The notes under the pieces are model-generated. The model had not been told where the DNA came from, made no database searches, and worked only from the letters and a program-made list of their open reading frames with translations. From an uncultured Paracoccaceae bacterium (lineage in GTDB: Bacteria; Pseudomonadota; Alphaproteobacteria; Rhodobacterales; Rhodobacteraceae), in NCBI GenBank assembly GCA_947501355.1, contig CANMVA010000002.1, forward strand, positions 434,001 through 498,000: DNA of 64,000 nt, in the 5' to 3' direction. Shown one piece after another: positions 24,539-32,852 of the stretch; the first letter of the stretch is position 1; each line of letters starts with the position of its first letter. The translations under genes were made by a program, and so were the position numbers.

Positions 24539-26032
24539 ATGTTTGAAAATCTATCCGAACGCCTCTCTGGCGTCTTTGACCGGCTGACGAAACAGGGCGC
24601 TCTTTCCGAGGATGACGTCAAAACTGCGCTGCGCGAAGTGCGTGTTGCGTTGCTCGAGGCGGACGTCTCGCTGCCCGTGGCGCGCGACTTTGTCAAAGCG
24701 GTGCAGGACAAGGCAACCGGTCAGGCAGTGACGAAATCGGTCACGCCGGGCCAGCAGGTCGTCAAGATCGTACATGACGCGCTGGTTGATACGCTGACCG
24801 GCGAAGGAGAGCCGGGCGAGTTGAAGATCGACAACCCGCCTGCCCCGATCCTGATGGTTGGTCTTCAGGGCTCGGGTAAGACGACGACGACGGCCAAGCT
24901 GGCAAAACGCCTGAAGGATCGCGACAACAAGCGGGTCTTGATGGCCTCGCTCGACACCAACCGCCCTGCCGCGATGGAGCAATTGGCGATCCTTGGCACG
25001 CAGATCGGCGTGGACACGCTGCCGATTGTGAAGGGTGAGGACCCTGTTTCCATCGCCAAGCGCGCCAAGCAACAGGCGACGATGGGCGGCTATGACGTCT
25101 ACATGCTCGACACCGCGGGCCGTTTGCATATCGATCAGGAACTGATCGCGCAGGCCGCTGCGGTGCGCGACGTGGCCAACCCGCGCGAGACGTTGTTGGT
25201 GGTCGACGGCCTGACTGGTCAGGACGCGGTGAATGTCGCGGAAGAGTTCGACGACAAGATCGGCGTCTCCGGCGTTGTCCTGACGCGGATGGACGGCGAC
25301 GGGCGCGGCGGTGCGGCGCTCTCGATGCGCGCTGTGACCGGCAAGCCGATCAAGTATGTCGGTCTGGGCGAGAAGATGGACGCGATCGAGGAGTTCCACC
25401 CGGAACGCATCGCGGGCCGCATCCTTGGCATGGGCGACATCGTTTCGCTTGTCGAAAAGGCGCAAGAGACCATTGAGGCCGAACAGGCCGAGCGCATGAT
25501 GAAGCGCTTCCAGAAGGGTCAGTTCAACATGAACGACCTCAAGGGCCAGCTCGAGCAGATGATGAAAATGGGCGGCATGGAAGGCATCATGGGGATGATG
25601 CCGGGCATGGGCAAAATGGCCAAGCAGATGGAAAGTGCTGGATTTGACGACAGCATCCTGCGCCGCCAGATCGCGCTGATCAATTCGATGACAAAGAAAG
25701 AACGCGCCAACCCGCAGCTGCTGCAAGCCAGCCGCAAGAAGCGGATCGCCAAAGGTGCAGGACTGGAAGTGTCGGAACTGAACAAGCTGATGAAGATGCA
25801 CCGCCACATGTCCGACATGATGAAGAAAATGGGCAAGATGGGCAAAAAAGGCATGCTCAAGGGCGCCATGGGCCAGATGTTCGGCAAGGGCGGCCCGTCT
25901 CAGGCAGAGATTGAAGCGGCTCAGGCGCAGATGGCCTCTGGCAAGATGCCGGGTGGATTACCCGGTGGTCTTCCGGGGCTTGGCGGCGGCGGTTTGCCCC
26001 CCGGCCTTTCAGGGTTTGGCAAGAAGAAGTGA
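24539..26032 (+). CDS. ffh: Signal recognition particle protein Ffh (SRP54)
   Basis: 497 residues. The N domain is 1-90, and the G domain has G1 GLQGSGKTTTTAKLA, GASLDTNRPAA-like LMASLDTNRPAAMEQL, DTAGRLHID, and TRMDGDGRGGAALS. The methionine-rich M domain follows (FNMNDLKGQLEQMMKMGGMEGIMGMMPGMGKMA). The C-terminus is a glycine/proline-rich tail. Ffh binds signal sequences and, with SRP RNA and FtsY, targets membrane proteins. GGAGGG lies upstream of the ATG. It heads the row of ribosome-biogenesis genes; the next gene starts at a GTG overlapping its stop codon. Confidence 0.98.
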   Translation: MFENLSERLSGVFDRLTKQGALSEDDVKTALREVRVALLEADVSLPVARDFVKAVQDKATGQAVTKSVTPGQQVVKIVHDALVDTLTGEGEPGELKIDNPPAPILMVGLQGSGKTTTTAKLAKRLKDRDNKRVLMASLDTNRPAAMEQLAILGTQIGVDTLPIVKGEDPVSIAKRAKQQATMGGYDVYMLDTAGRLHIDQELIAQAAAVRDVANPRETLLVVDGLTGQDAVNVAEEFDDKIGVSGVVLTRMDGDGRGGAALSMRAVTGKPIKYVGLGEKMDAIEEFHPERIAGRILGMGDIVSLVEKAQETIEAEQAERMMKRFQKGQFNMNDLKGQLEQMMKMGGMEGIMGMMPGMGKMAKQMESAGFDDSILRRQIALINSMTKKERANPQLLQASRKKRIAKGAGLEVSELNKLMKMHRHMSDMMKKMGKMGKKGMLKGAMGQMFGKGGPSQAEIEAAQAQMASGKMPGGLPGGLPGLGGGGLPPGLSGFGKKK

Positions 26033-26559
26033 TTTCCCTACTGACGAATACTCCGGTTCTTGAGACCGAGCGTTTGACCCTGCGCGCCCCGACCCCGTCG
26101 GATATCGCGCCGTGGGTTGCGTTTTTGATGTCGGACCGCGGTGTGTGGCATGGCGCTGGCCCAGACAAAGGGGAAGGCGGCGCGTGGCGGGTCGCCGCGA
26201 CTTTTGCAGGGCATTGGATGCTCAAGGGGTTTGGCCTCTTTATCGCGCTCGACAAGGCGTCCGGGCGGCCAGTGGCCTCCTCCGGCCCATATGCGCCACC
26301 GGATTTTCCCGAGATTGAACTGGGCTGGTCGGTGTGGTCGGACGAAGATGAGGGCAAAGGCTATGCCTCTGAGGCCGCCCGCGCCGTGATCGCCCATTGC
26401 CGCGATGATCTGAAGATGCCGACGCTGGTCAGCTATATCGCGCCCGAAAACACCCGCTCCTGCGCGCTGGCCGAGCGCTTGGGCGCTTGGCGCGATGACG
26501 CCGCAAACGGCCCGCATCCTGAAGATTTGGTCTTCCGCCATTACGGAGAGGCTGCGTGA
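26029..26559 (+). CDS. GNAT N-acetyltransferase (first of three tandem copies)
   Basis: 176 residues, RimJ/RimL-like: TPVLETERLTLRAPTPSDI at the start, an acceptor region PPDFPEIELGWSVWSDEDEGKGYASEAARAVI containing the acetyl-CoA loop, and SYIAPENTRSCALAERLGA near the end. The start is a GTG that overlaps the ffh stop codon (GTGA). It ends in RHYGEAA. Substrate is unknown; relatives modify ribosomal protein N-termini or small molecules. Together with the next two genes it looks like a product of tandem duplication. Confidence 0.85.
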   Translation: MISLLTNTPVLETERLTLRAPTPSDIAPWVAFLMSDRGVWHGAGPDKGEGGAWRVAATFAGHWMLKGFGLFIALDKASGRPVASSGPYAPPDFPEIELGWSVWSDEDEGKGYASEAARAVIAHCRDDLKMPTLVSYIAPENTRSCALAERLGAWRDDAANGPHPEDLVFRHYGEAA

Positions 26560-27065
26560 TGACTGTCGCCCCAACGATCACGACGGATCGCCTGATCCTG
26601 CGTGGCCATCGCGCCAGCGACATGGAGATCTTCTGGGATTTCTATCAGACGCCGCGCGCCGATCTTATGGACAAGCCTTCGAGCCGGACGCACCTATGGT
26701 ATGGCCTGATGTCCGAGGTGGGATCCTGGGTTGTTCAAGGTCATGGTGGTTGGGCGGTGGACCTGCCGGACGGCACTATGATCGGGCAGGTCGCGATTCT
26801 GCACCCTCCGCATTTCGCAGAGACCGAATTGGGATGGCTGCTGATTGACGGCTATGAAGGCCAGGGATACGCGCATGAGGCGGCCAAGGCGGCTTTGGAC
26901 TATGCGCGCGACACGGTGAACCCGCCCTCGCTTGTCAGCTATATCCACCGGGATAACGCGCGCTCCAAGCGCTTGGCCGAAAGGCTTGGCGCAACGCCTG
27001 ATCCGACTGCAAAAGCGCATGACGACGAAGATATCGTCTACCGCCATTTCGGGGAGGCTGCGTGA
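26559..27065 (+). CDS. GNAT N-acetyltransferase (second of three tandem copies)
   Basis: 168 residues from the ATG at 26559, which overlaps the previous stop codon by one base; a GTG at 26556 is an alternative. It has TITTDRLILRGHRASDM, then FAETELGWLLIDGYEGQGYAHEAAKAAL with the acetyl-CoA loop, and SYIHRDNARSKRLAERLGA. It ends RHFGEAA, nearly the same as the first copy, and the stop/start junction GGCTGCGTGATG is repeated after it. The acetyl acceptor is unknown. Confidence 0.85.
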   Translation: MTVAPTITTDRLILRGHRASDMEIFWDFYQTPRADLMDKPSSRTHLWYGLMSEVGSWVVQGHGGWAVDLPDGTMIGQVAILHPPHFAETELGWLLIDGYEGQGYAHEAAKAALDYARDTVNPPSLVSYIHRDNARSKRLAERLGATPDPTAKAHDDEDIVYRHFGEAA

Positions 27066-27664
27066 TGCACACGATCCCTGTTCTGGAAACCAAGCGCCTT
27101 GTCCTGCGCGGCCCCGAGCCCGAGGATTATCCGGATTTCAAGGCCACCTTCACCAGCTACCGCGCGCGGTTCATGGGCGGGCCGCTGAACGCCTATGAAA
27201 GCTGGATGCTCTATGCAGCCGAGATCGGGCATTGGGCAATCCGCGGCTTTGGCATGTGGATGATCCATGACCGCGACACGGACGAAACCTATGGCATGGC
27301 CGGCGGGTGGAAGCCCGCGAAATGGCCCGAGGCGGAGATTGCGTGGATCATCTGGCCGGACGCACAAGGCCGCGGGATTGCTTTGGAAGCGACCCATATG
27401 GCGCGGAATTACTTCTATAGCACCCTCGGGTGGGACGGCGCTGTCAGCTACCTTGACCCCAAAAACCTCGACAGCATCCGGCTGGCCGAACGCCTTGGCG
27501 CGACCAAGGACAAGGACGCCCCGAGCGTGGACGGCAACGATGTCGTCTACCGCCATCCCAGCCCTGAAAAGCTGCGCGGCTCCCAGCTGGCCGATGGCAT
27601 CGCGCTGGAAATCGAAAGCTACCAGAACCCGCTCTTTCAGCCGAAAGGATACGCTGTTGACTGA
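27065..27664 (+). CDS. GNAT N-acetyltransferase (third of three tandem copies)
   Basis: 199 residues from the ATG at 27065 (a GTG at 27062 is possible). It opens IPVLETKRLVLRGPEPEDY and has PEAEIAWIIWPDAQGRGIALEATHMA (acetyl-CoA loop) and SYLDPKNLDSIRLAERLGA, then a longer tail than the first two copies. Its end overlaps the start of the chorismate mutase gene by 8 bases. Divergence between the three copies suggests different substrates. Confidence 0.84.
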   Translation: MHTIPVLETKRLVLRGPEPEDYPDFKATFTSYRARFMGGPLNAYESWMLYAAEIGHWAIRGFGMWMIHDRDTDETYGMAGGWKPAKWPEAEIAWIIWPDAQGRGIALEATHMARNYFYSTLGWDGAVSYLDPKNLDSIRLAERLGATKDKDAPSVDGNDVVYRHPSPEKLRGSQLADGIALEIESYQNPLFQPKGYAVD

Positions 27665-27953
27665 TGCCGTAACCCTCGCGTCGCAGGTCCTGAAAGACCA
27701 CCGCGACAGCATCGACCGCCTTGATGCGATCCTCGTCTATACGCTGGGCGAGCGGTTCAAGCACACGCAGGCTGTGGGTCGGCTGAAAGCCGAGCACGCG
27801 CTGCCCCCCTCTGATCCCGACCGCGAGGCCAAACAGATCGCGCGGCTCGAAGATCTTGCCCACCGGGCCGATCTGGACCCGGAATTCGCCAAGAAATTCC
27901 TGAATTTCATCATTCAGGAAGTCATCCAACACCACAAACAACATCAAAGCTAA
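27657..27953 (+). CDS. Chorismate mutase, AroQ class
   Basis: 98 residues, all helical. KDHRDSIDRLDAILVYTLGERFKHTQAVGRLKA contains the conserved arginine and lysine pattern of AroQ mutases, and the end has EFAKKFLNFIIQEVIQHH. It converts chorismate to prephenate for phenylalanine and tyrosine. No ATG or GTG is available: the best start is a TTG at 27657 giving MTDAVTLASQ, overlapping the third acetyltransferase gene. The gene precedes rpsP by 40 bases. Confidence 0.85.
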   Translation: MTDAVTLASQVLKDHRDSIDRLDAILVYTLGERFKHTQAVGRLKAEHALPPSDPDREAKQIARLEDLAHRADLDPEFAKKFLNFIIQEVIQHHKQHQS

Positions 27954-27993
27954 TGGGCCTATGCCCGCACGCCATTCTTAAGGAGAAACTCAC

Positions 27994-28425
27994 ATGGCTA
28001 TGAAAATTCGTCTCGCCCGCGGCGGCTCGAAAAAGCGTCCCTTCTATCGCATCGTGGCGGCTGACAGCCGCATGCCGCGCGATGGTCGCTTCATCGAAAA
28101 GCTGGGCACCTACAATCCGCTGCTGCCCAAAGACAGCGAAGACCGCGTGAAGATGGATATGGAGCGCGTTCAGCACTGGCTCGACCAAGGCGCACAGCCC
28201 ACCGACCGGATCGCCCGCATGCTCGAAGCCGCAGGCACCCTGCCCAAGACCGAGCGCAACAACCCCAACAAAGCCAAGCCCGGCAAGAAAGCCCAAGAGC
28301 GCGCAGAAGAGAAAGCCGCGAAGGCAGCTGAAGCAGCAGAAGCTGCAGCGGCCCCGGCAGAAGAGCCCGCAGTGGAAGAAGCGCCCGCAGAAGAGGCCGC
28401 TGCCGAAGAAGAAAAGTCCGAGTAA
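27994..28425 (+). CDS. rpsP: 30S ribosomal protein S16
   Basis: 143 residues. The first 80 match S16 ([57 protein letters not shown]). The last roughly 50 residues are a lysine-, then alanine/glutamate-rich tail not present in the E. coli protein but common in Rhodobacterales. AAGGAG precedes the ATG. It belongs to the conserved rpsP-rimM-trmD-rplS set, here with bluB inserted after it. Confidence 0.98.
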   Translation: MAMKIRLARGGSKKRPFYRIVAADSRMPRDGRFIEKLGTYNPLLPKDSEDRVKMDMERVQHWLDQGAQPTDRIARMLEAAGTLPKTERNNPNKAKPGKKAQERAEEKAAKAAEAAEAAAAPAEEPAVEEAPAEEAAAEEEKSE

Positions 28426-28440
28426 TCGGCGGATTAGGGG

Positions 28441-29070
28441 ATGCACAGCTTCCCCCAGTCTTTTCGGGACAAGCTTTCAGAGCTTATGCGGTGGCGGCGC
28501 GATGTGCGCCGCTTCCGCACCGATCCCGTTGAAGCGGCGGTTCTGGATCGCTGCCTTGCGAGTTTTGCCTGCGCGCCCTCGGTCGGGTTGTCTGAGCCGT
28601 GGCGTCTGGTGCAGCTGACCTCCCCAGATATTCGTCAAAAGGCTCTAGCCAATTACGAGCGTGCGAACGCCGAAGCGCTCAAAGGCTATTCCGGCGATCA
28701 GGCAACACGCTATGCCACGCTGAAACTGTCCGGCATGCAGGAAGCGCCCGTGCAATTCGCGATCTATTGCGACGAGGCAACCGACAAAGGCGCGGGCCTT
28801 GGCGCCGCGACCATGCCAGAGGCGCGCCGGTATTCTGTCGTGGGTGCCATCATGCAGTTCTGGCTGACCGCACGCGCCGAAGGTCTGGGCGTGGGCTGGG
28901 TGTCGGTCCTTGATCCTGATCGCTTGAATGCCGACCTTGATGTGCCACCTGACTGGCATTTGGTCGCCTATCTTTGCGTTGGCTGGCCCGAAGCGACCAG
29001 CGAAACCCCTGAACTTGAAACACTGGGCTGGGAGACACGCGCCACCGCTCTCCCCCTCGAAACGCGCTAG
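28441..29070 (+). CDS. bluB: 5,6-dimethylbenzimidazole synthase
   Basis: 209 residues of the nitroreductase-like flavin fold. BluB-typical pieces are MRWRRDVRRFRTDPV near residue 16, ASFACAPSVGLSEPWRLV near 40-57, and PEARRYSVVGAIMQFWLTARAEGLGVGWVSVLDP. It uses O2 to convert reduced FMN into the lower ligand of vitamin B12. It sits alone between rpsP and rimM, 15 bases after rpsP, with no other cobalamin genes in the window. The corrinoid-dependent dehalogenase at 37678 is a possible user of the vitamin, but that link is inference. Confidence 0.9.
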   Translation: MHSFPQSFRDKLSELMRWRRDVRRFRTDPVEAAVLDRCLASFACAPSVGLSEPWRLVQLTSPDIRQKALANYERANAEALKGYSGDQATRYATLKLSGMQEAPVQFAIYCDEATDKGAGLGAATMPEARRYSVVGAIMQFWLTARAEGLGVGWVSVLDPDRLNADLDVPPDWHLVAYLCVGWPEATSETPELETLGWETRATALPLETR

Positions 29071-29115
29071 AAATTACCCGCACGACCCGCTACGCCAATG
29101 CAAACGGAGAACAAA

Positions 29116-29619
29116 ATGTCTGAGCGTATTTGCGTCGGTGCCATCGCCGGATCCTACGGGGTCAACGGCGAAGTGCGCCTGAAGAGCTTCTGCGCCGACC
29201 CCGCCGCGATTGAAGACTATAATCTGACAACCGAAGACGGCAGCCGCGCGTTCACTGTCACGCTGACCCGCGCGATCAAGAATGGCTTTGTCGCTGACAT
29301 GACGGGTGTCGCCAGCAAAGAAGAGGCCGACGGGCTGAAAGGCACGCGGCTGTATGCGACCCGCGATCAGCTGCCAGAGCTGCCCGATGATGAGTATTAT
29401 CACAACGATCTCATTGGGTTAGATGTGTTCGACACTGGCGGCACTCAGATCGGGACGGTGAAATCGGTCATGAACCACGGCGCGACGGACCTGCTTGAAA
29501 TCCACGGGCCCACGCTCAAAGACACCGTCCTGCTGCCCTTCACACTTGAGGCTGTGCCAACCGTCGATCTAACCGCGGGCCGCATCATCGCGGACCCGCC
29601 CGAAGGCCTGATCGACTGA
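29116..29619 (+). CDS. rimM: Ribosome maturation factor RimM
   Basis: 167 residues from the ATG at 29116 (GGAGA 8 bases upstream; an earlier ATG at 29098 is weaker). The N-terminal domain has [21 protein letters not shown], and the PRC-barrel domain has [17 protein letters not shown], then [17 protein letters not shown] and ending [12 protein letters not shown]. It assists 30S head assembly near S19. Between bluB and a kinase-like gene, in the usual rpsP-rimM-trmD order. Confidence 0.97.
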   Translation: MSERICVGAIAGSYGVNGEVRLKSFCADPAAIEDYNLTTEDGSRAFTVTLTRAIKNGFVADMTGVASKEEADGLKGTRLYATRDQLPELPDDEYYHNDLIGLDVFDTGGTQIGTVKSVMNHGATDLLEIHGPTLKDTVLLPFTLEAVPTVDLTAGRIIADPPEGLID

Positions 29620-29651
29620 GCAACGACCCCCCATATCGCGCGGCGCAGGCG

Positions 29652-30581
29652 GTGCTCTCGCGCTATGCGCAAGCAACCGGAGATACCCGCTCCTATGACT
29701 TGGTCCACCTCGCCAATTCCAGTGTAAACCCCGAAGCGCGCTCTGTTTTTCGGCTGCGCCATACGGATGGTCACATGGCGCTGAAGGTCGATCTGGACGG
29801 GGTGGAAACGGGTCGCCCCGCACGCGAATACAAGACCCTGACCCAGCTCGCGCCGGCCTTTGCCAACACGCCTGATGTCAGGCTGATCGACCCCGTCTGG
29901 GTTGACCGCGACGGGCTTGCCCTTCTGACGAAATTCATCTCTGGCCCGACCGCGCTGCAGGCCGCAACTGATGATCCGACCGCGGAGAACCTGACCGTTT
30001 TAGGGCGCAAGGGAGCGCAGTTTCTCAACGTGTTGCACAAGGCCGAGCCTGTGAAAGAAATCGGCTATTGGCCCGATTGGGTGGTCAAGCGGCTCACCGG
30101 TCTGGCCTCAAAAACCGGCAGCCGCGCACCTCAGATGGGGACCTCTGGCTGTCGAAATCTGATCCGGGCATTTCGTAAACTCAGTGACACCCAACGCGGC
30201 ACGGCATGTTGGAAGACATTGGCCCATGGTGATTTTCACGGCGGCAACCTTATCATCTCCGAGACGGCGGCGACGGGGCTCGATATGACCGAAATGCGCC
30301 GCAAGCTGGGACTTTACGATGCGGTTGATTACCTGACCTCGCTGGACATCCAGCGTCCCGATCTCGAAGAGCCGCTCAGCGATCTGGGTGTGCACCCTGC
30401 GCTCGACGAGAGCTTCACCAAGACCTATGGACATCCACTGCCCCGCGATGTGCTGCGCTGCGCGATGCTGGGCAAATGGCTGATCCTCGCCTTCAAGATC
30501 ACTGCGGCCCGCTATGCCGCGTCGCGGTTTCAGCGGGTCAAACTGATCCGCCTGCAAGCCCGCATCGCGCATATGACATAG
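29652..30581 (+). CDS. Aminoglycoside-phosphotransferase-like kinase, function unknown
   Basis: 309 residues from the GTG at 29652. The catalytic loop LAHGDFHGGNLII (near 190) and a following acidic LGLYDAVDYLTSLD fit the APH/choline kinase fold; N-terminal RLRHTDGHMALKVDLDG supplies the ATP lysine. Coding-like sequence continues upstream in frame to a CTG at 29616 that overlaps the rimM stop codon (CTGA), suggesting the real start is 12 codons earlier at a rare CTG. The substrate is not evident. It lies between rimM and trmD. Confidence 0.7.
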   Translation: MLSRYAQATGDTRSYDLVHLANSSVNPEARSVFRLRHTDGHMALKVDLDGVETGRPAREYKTLTQLAPAFANTPDVRLIDPVWVDRDGLALLTKFISGPTALQAATDDPTAENLTVLGRKGAQFLNVLHKAEPVKEIGYWPDWVVKRLTGLASKTGSRAPQMGTSGCRNLIRAFRKLSDTQRGTACWKTLAHGDFHGGNLIISETAATGLDMTEMRRKLGLYDAVDYLTSLDIQRPDLEEPLSDLGVHPALDESFTKTYGHPLPRDVLRCAMLGKWLILAFKITAARYAASRFQRVKLIRLQARIAHMT

Positions 30582-30613
30582 ACAAGCACCTGCAATCTGC
30601 CCTATCTGCCCCC

Positions 30614-31402
30614 ATGACAACGCCCACCAAATCCCACGGTCGCAAGACGATCCAATCGACGCTGCAACCGCGCGAGTTAATGACCCATCGCCCGCAGCTC
30701 AAGGGCGCATGGATGGCGAAGATCATCACGCTCTTTCCCGGCGCATTCCCCGGCCTTCTGGGCGAAAGTCTGACGGGCAAGGCGCTGAAAGACGGGCTGT
30801 GGCAGTTGGAAACCGTCGATCTGCGCATGTTTGGGGACGGTAAGCACCGCAACGTCGATGACACGCCTTCGGGAGGTGGTGCAGGCATGGTGATCCGACC
30901 CGATGTGCTGGGCCGCGCGATTGAGCATGCCATCAAAGGCCCGCCACGCCCGCTGATTTACCTCTCGCCACGCGGCAAGCCGTTTACGCAGGCGATGGCG
31001 CAATCGCTCAGCGAGACCCAAGGCGTGACGATGATCTGTGGCCGGTTCGAGGGCGTCGACCAGCGCGTCATCGACCACTACCAGATCACCGAGGTCTCCC
31101 TGGGTGATTTCGTGATGACCGGTGGAGAGATCGCAGCCCAGGCGATGATCGACGCCACGGTGCGCTTGCTGCCCGGCGTGCTGGGCAATGAAGACAGCGC
31201 GGTGGATGAAAGCTTTTCGGACGGGCTGCTGGAACATCCGCAATATACCCGTCCGGCAGAATGGAACGGCCACACGATCCCTGAGGTTCTGATTTCGGGT
31301 AACCACGCTAAGGTGGCGGAGTGGCGTCAGCAAGAGGCCGAACGTCTTACCGCTGAACGACGCCCCGACTTGTGGGAGGCCTACAAGGCCCGCAAGAGAT
31401 AA
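30614..31402 (+). CDS. trmD: tRNA (guanine-N1)-methyltransferase TrmD
   Basis: 262 residues. The SPOUT knot is visible as LIYLSPRGKPFTQAMAQSL, MICGRFEGVDQRVIDHY and SLGDFVMTGGEIAAQAMID. The opening AKIITLFPGAFPGLLGESLTGKAL is diagnostic. It methylates G37 in tRNAs to prevent frameshifting. The ATG at 30614 gives a roughly 35-residue N-terminal extension before the conserved part; MTHR at 30680 or MAKI at 30713 are shorter alternatives, and I cannot decide between them from the ribosome binding sites. Confidence 0.95.
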   Translation: MTTPTKSHGRKTIQSTLQPRELMTHRPQLKGAWMAKIITLFPGAFPGLLGESLTGKALKDGLWQLETVDLRMFGDGKHRNVDDTPSGGGAGMVIRPDVLGRAIEHAIKGPPRPLIYLSPRGKPFTQAMAQSLSETQGVTMICGRFEGVDQRVIDHYQITEVSLGDFVMTGGEIAAQAMIDATVRLLPGVLGNEDSAVDESFSDGLLEHPQYTRPAEWNGHTIPEVLISGNHAKVAEWRQQEAERLTAERRPDLWEAYKARKR

Positions 31403-31429
31403 AAAAGGGCGGGTCCGAAGACCCGCCAG
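31403..31429 (-). terminator. Terminator for the minus-strand small-gene pair
   Basis: GGCGGGTC / GACCCGCC stem, read on the minus strand and followed by six T. It overlaps the end of trmD. On the plus strand there is no U-run. Confidence 0.75.
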
Positions 31430-31477
31430 ACAAGCGCACAGGGGTGACGCTTGATAAGACCAACAGGGAATGTGGTC

Positions 31478-31657
31478 CTATTCCTTATCCGCCCAGGACA
31501 GATCACGTTTGGTGTTGAAGCGCCGCTCGGACAGCCGGTGGGGTAGCTCCATGCGCGGCGCATATGGGTTGTAAAGCCCGTGTTCAGGCCGCGGGTGCGG
31601 GTTTGCCCCCATCGGTCGCACCCAGCGCAGGTTGAGAAAACGGAACATGCCCCTCAC
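31478..31657 (-). CDS. Small conserved-looking protein, function unknown (gene 2 of a pair)
   Basis: 59 residues from the GTG at 31657, which overlaps the previous stop codon as GTGA; an ATG at 31648 would give 56 residues. The sequence is rich in arginine, proline and aromatic residues (MFRFLNLRWVRPMGANPHPR, PEHGLYNPYAPRMELPHRL) and has no membrane segment. It is followed by a terminator 50 bases on. I do not recognise it. The overlap and terminator make it a genuine two-gene transcript with 31654-31818. Confidence 0.6.
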   Translation of the reverse strand: MRGMFRFLNLRWVRPMGANPHPRPEHGLYNPYAPRMELPHRLSERRFNTKRDLSWADKE

Positions 31658-31818
31658 CACAAGTCGCGCTGGCGATCCAGGCGGAACGGGCGCTCGTTCT
31701 CAAGCCGGGCGCGACGCAGCATCTGGTTGTGGGCGTGTTGATCCTTCAGGCGCTCGTCCAGATCCTCGCGCTTCTGGCGGGAGGCGGTCATCAGAGCATC
31801 TGCGATAATTGTAAGCAT
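31654..31818 (-). CDS. Small protein, function unknown (gene 1 of a pair)
   Basis: 54 residues: MLTIIADALMTASRQKREDL, then a charged helical stretch DERLKDQHAHNQMLRRARLE ending RPFRLDRQRDLW. AAAGGATGA lies about 9 bases upstream of the ATG at 31818. Coiled-coil-like and soluble. Divergent from the LysR gene at 31921 with about 100 bases between, so LysR control is possible. Confidence 0.6.
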   Translation of the reverse strand: MLTIIADALMTASRQKREDLDERLKDQHAHNQMLRRARLENERPFRLDRQRDLW

Positions 31819-31920
31819 GGCTTCATCCTTTCATTGCGTTTGATCCCTAAATACGCCTCTTGCGGCGACATTCCCAATCAGCAATACTTCTCATATGTAA
31901 GCTCAGCTAACAGGTGTAAT

Positions 31921-32799
31921 ATGGATTGGCGCCGCGTCCCCTCGCTTTCTGCCTTGCGCGCTTTTGAGACGGCCGCCCGGCTGACCAGCTATTCCGCAGC
32001 CGCGCGGGAACTGAACGTGACCCATGCCGCCATCGCGCAGCATGTGCGCAAACTGGAGGACCATTTCGGCCTCAGCCTGATGCAGCGCGAAGGTCAGACG
32101 ATGCAGCCCACCGCAGATGGCGCGCGCCTTTCCCGCAGCCTGACGAAAGCATTCGGCCAGATTGCGGAGGCCAGCGAAGATCTGATCGTGCGTGACGCCG
32201 ACCACCCGCTGCGGATCGCAACAACACCCAGCTTTGCCGAATACTGGCTGATGCCGCGGATCGGCGGGTTTTGGGCCAGCCATCCTGATATCCGTATCGA
32301 GATCGCGCCGTCGGGCGACTTGGTGGACCTGCGCGCCGATGGCTTTGATCTTGCGATCCGGTATGGACGGGGGAATTGGCCGGGCCTAAACGCGGAACGT
32401 CTGGAATCGGCGGGCCATATTGTTGTCGCGGCCCCCTCTGTCGTGGGCAAGGACTATGTTGGCTGCATGTCTGACCTCGGAGACCAGCACTGGCTCATCA
32501 CCGGGACAAGCACGGAAGAGCGGGTATGGCTCAAGGAGAATGGTCTTGATCTGTCGAAATGCCGTGTCACCCAGATGGATGTGACTGCACTTTCCCTGCA
32601 AGCCGTCCGCGCCGGGCATGGTATCACGATTGTCCCGCGTGCCGTGGCAATGGGGGATATCGAGAGCGGGACGCTTGTCGCGCTTTGCGAGGAAATCGAC
32701 AGCGATGTGGGCTATCACATCCTGACCCGCCCGGACCGTGTGTCACCACAGTTGAAAACCTTCATCAGCTGGCTCCGAAAACAACGCAAAACCCCTTGA
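31921..32799 (+). CDS. LysR-family regulator, GcvA-like
   Basis: 292 residues from the ATG at 31921 (MDWRRVPSLSALRAFETAAR). The HTH is YSAAARELNVTHAAIAQHVRKLEDHFG, typical of the GcvA/AmpR branch. The effector domain has IRIEIAPSGDLVDLRADGFDLAIRYGRGNWPGL. An upstream in-frame extension overlaps the divergent small gene and is not coding-like. The target is unknown; the divergent 54/59-residue gene pair is the obvious candidate. It interrupts the trmD-rplS order. Confidence 0.88.
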   Translation: MDWRRVPSLSALRAFETAARLTSYSAAARELNVTHAAIAQHVRKLEDHFGLSLMQREGQTMQPTADGARLSRSLTKAFGQIAEASEDLIVRDADHPLRIATTPSFAEYWLMPRIGGFWASHPDIRIEIAPSGDLVDLRADGFDLAIRYGRGNWPGLNAERLESAGHIVVAAPSVVGKDYVGCMSDLGDQHWLITGTSTEERVWLKENGLDLSKCRVTQMDVTALSLQAVRAGHGITIVPRAVAMGDIESGTLVALCEEIDSDVGYHILTRPDRVSPQLKTFISWLRKQRKTP

Positions 32800-32852
32800 T
32801 CGCTTGGATCAAAGGGCCTATACGCCCCCAATCCGCCGCTGGGAAACTCGCG

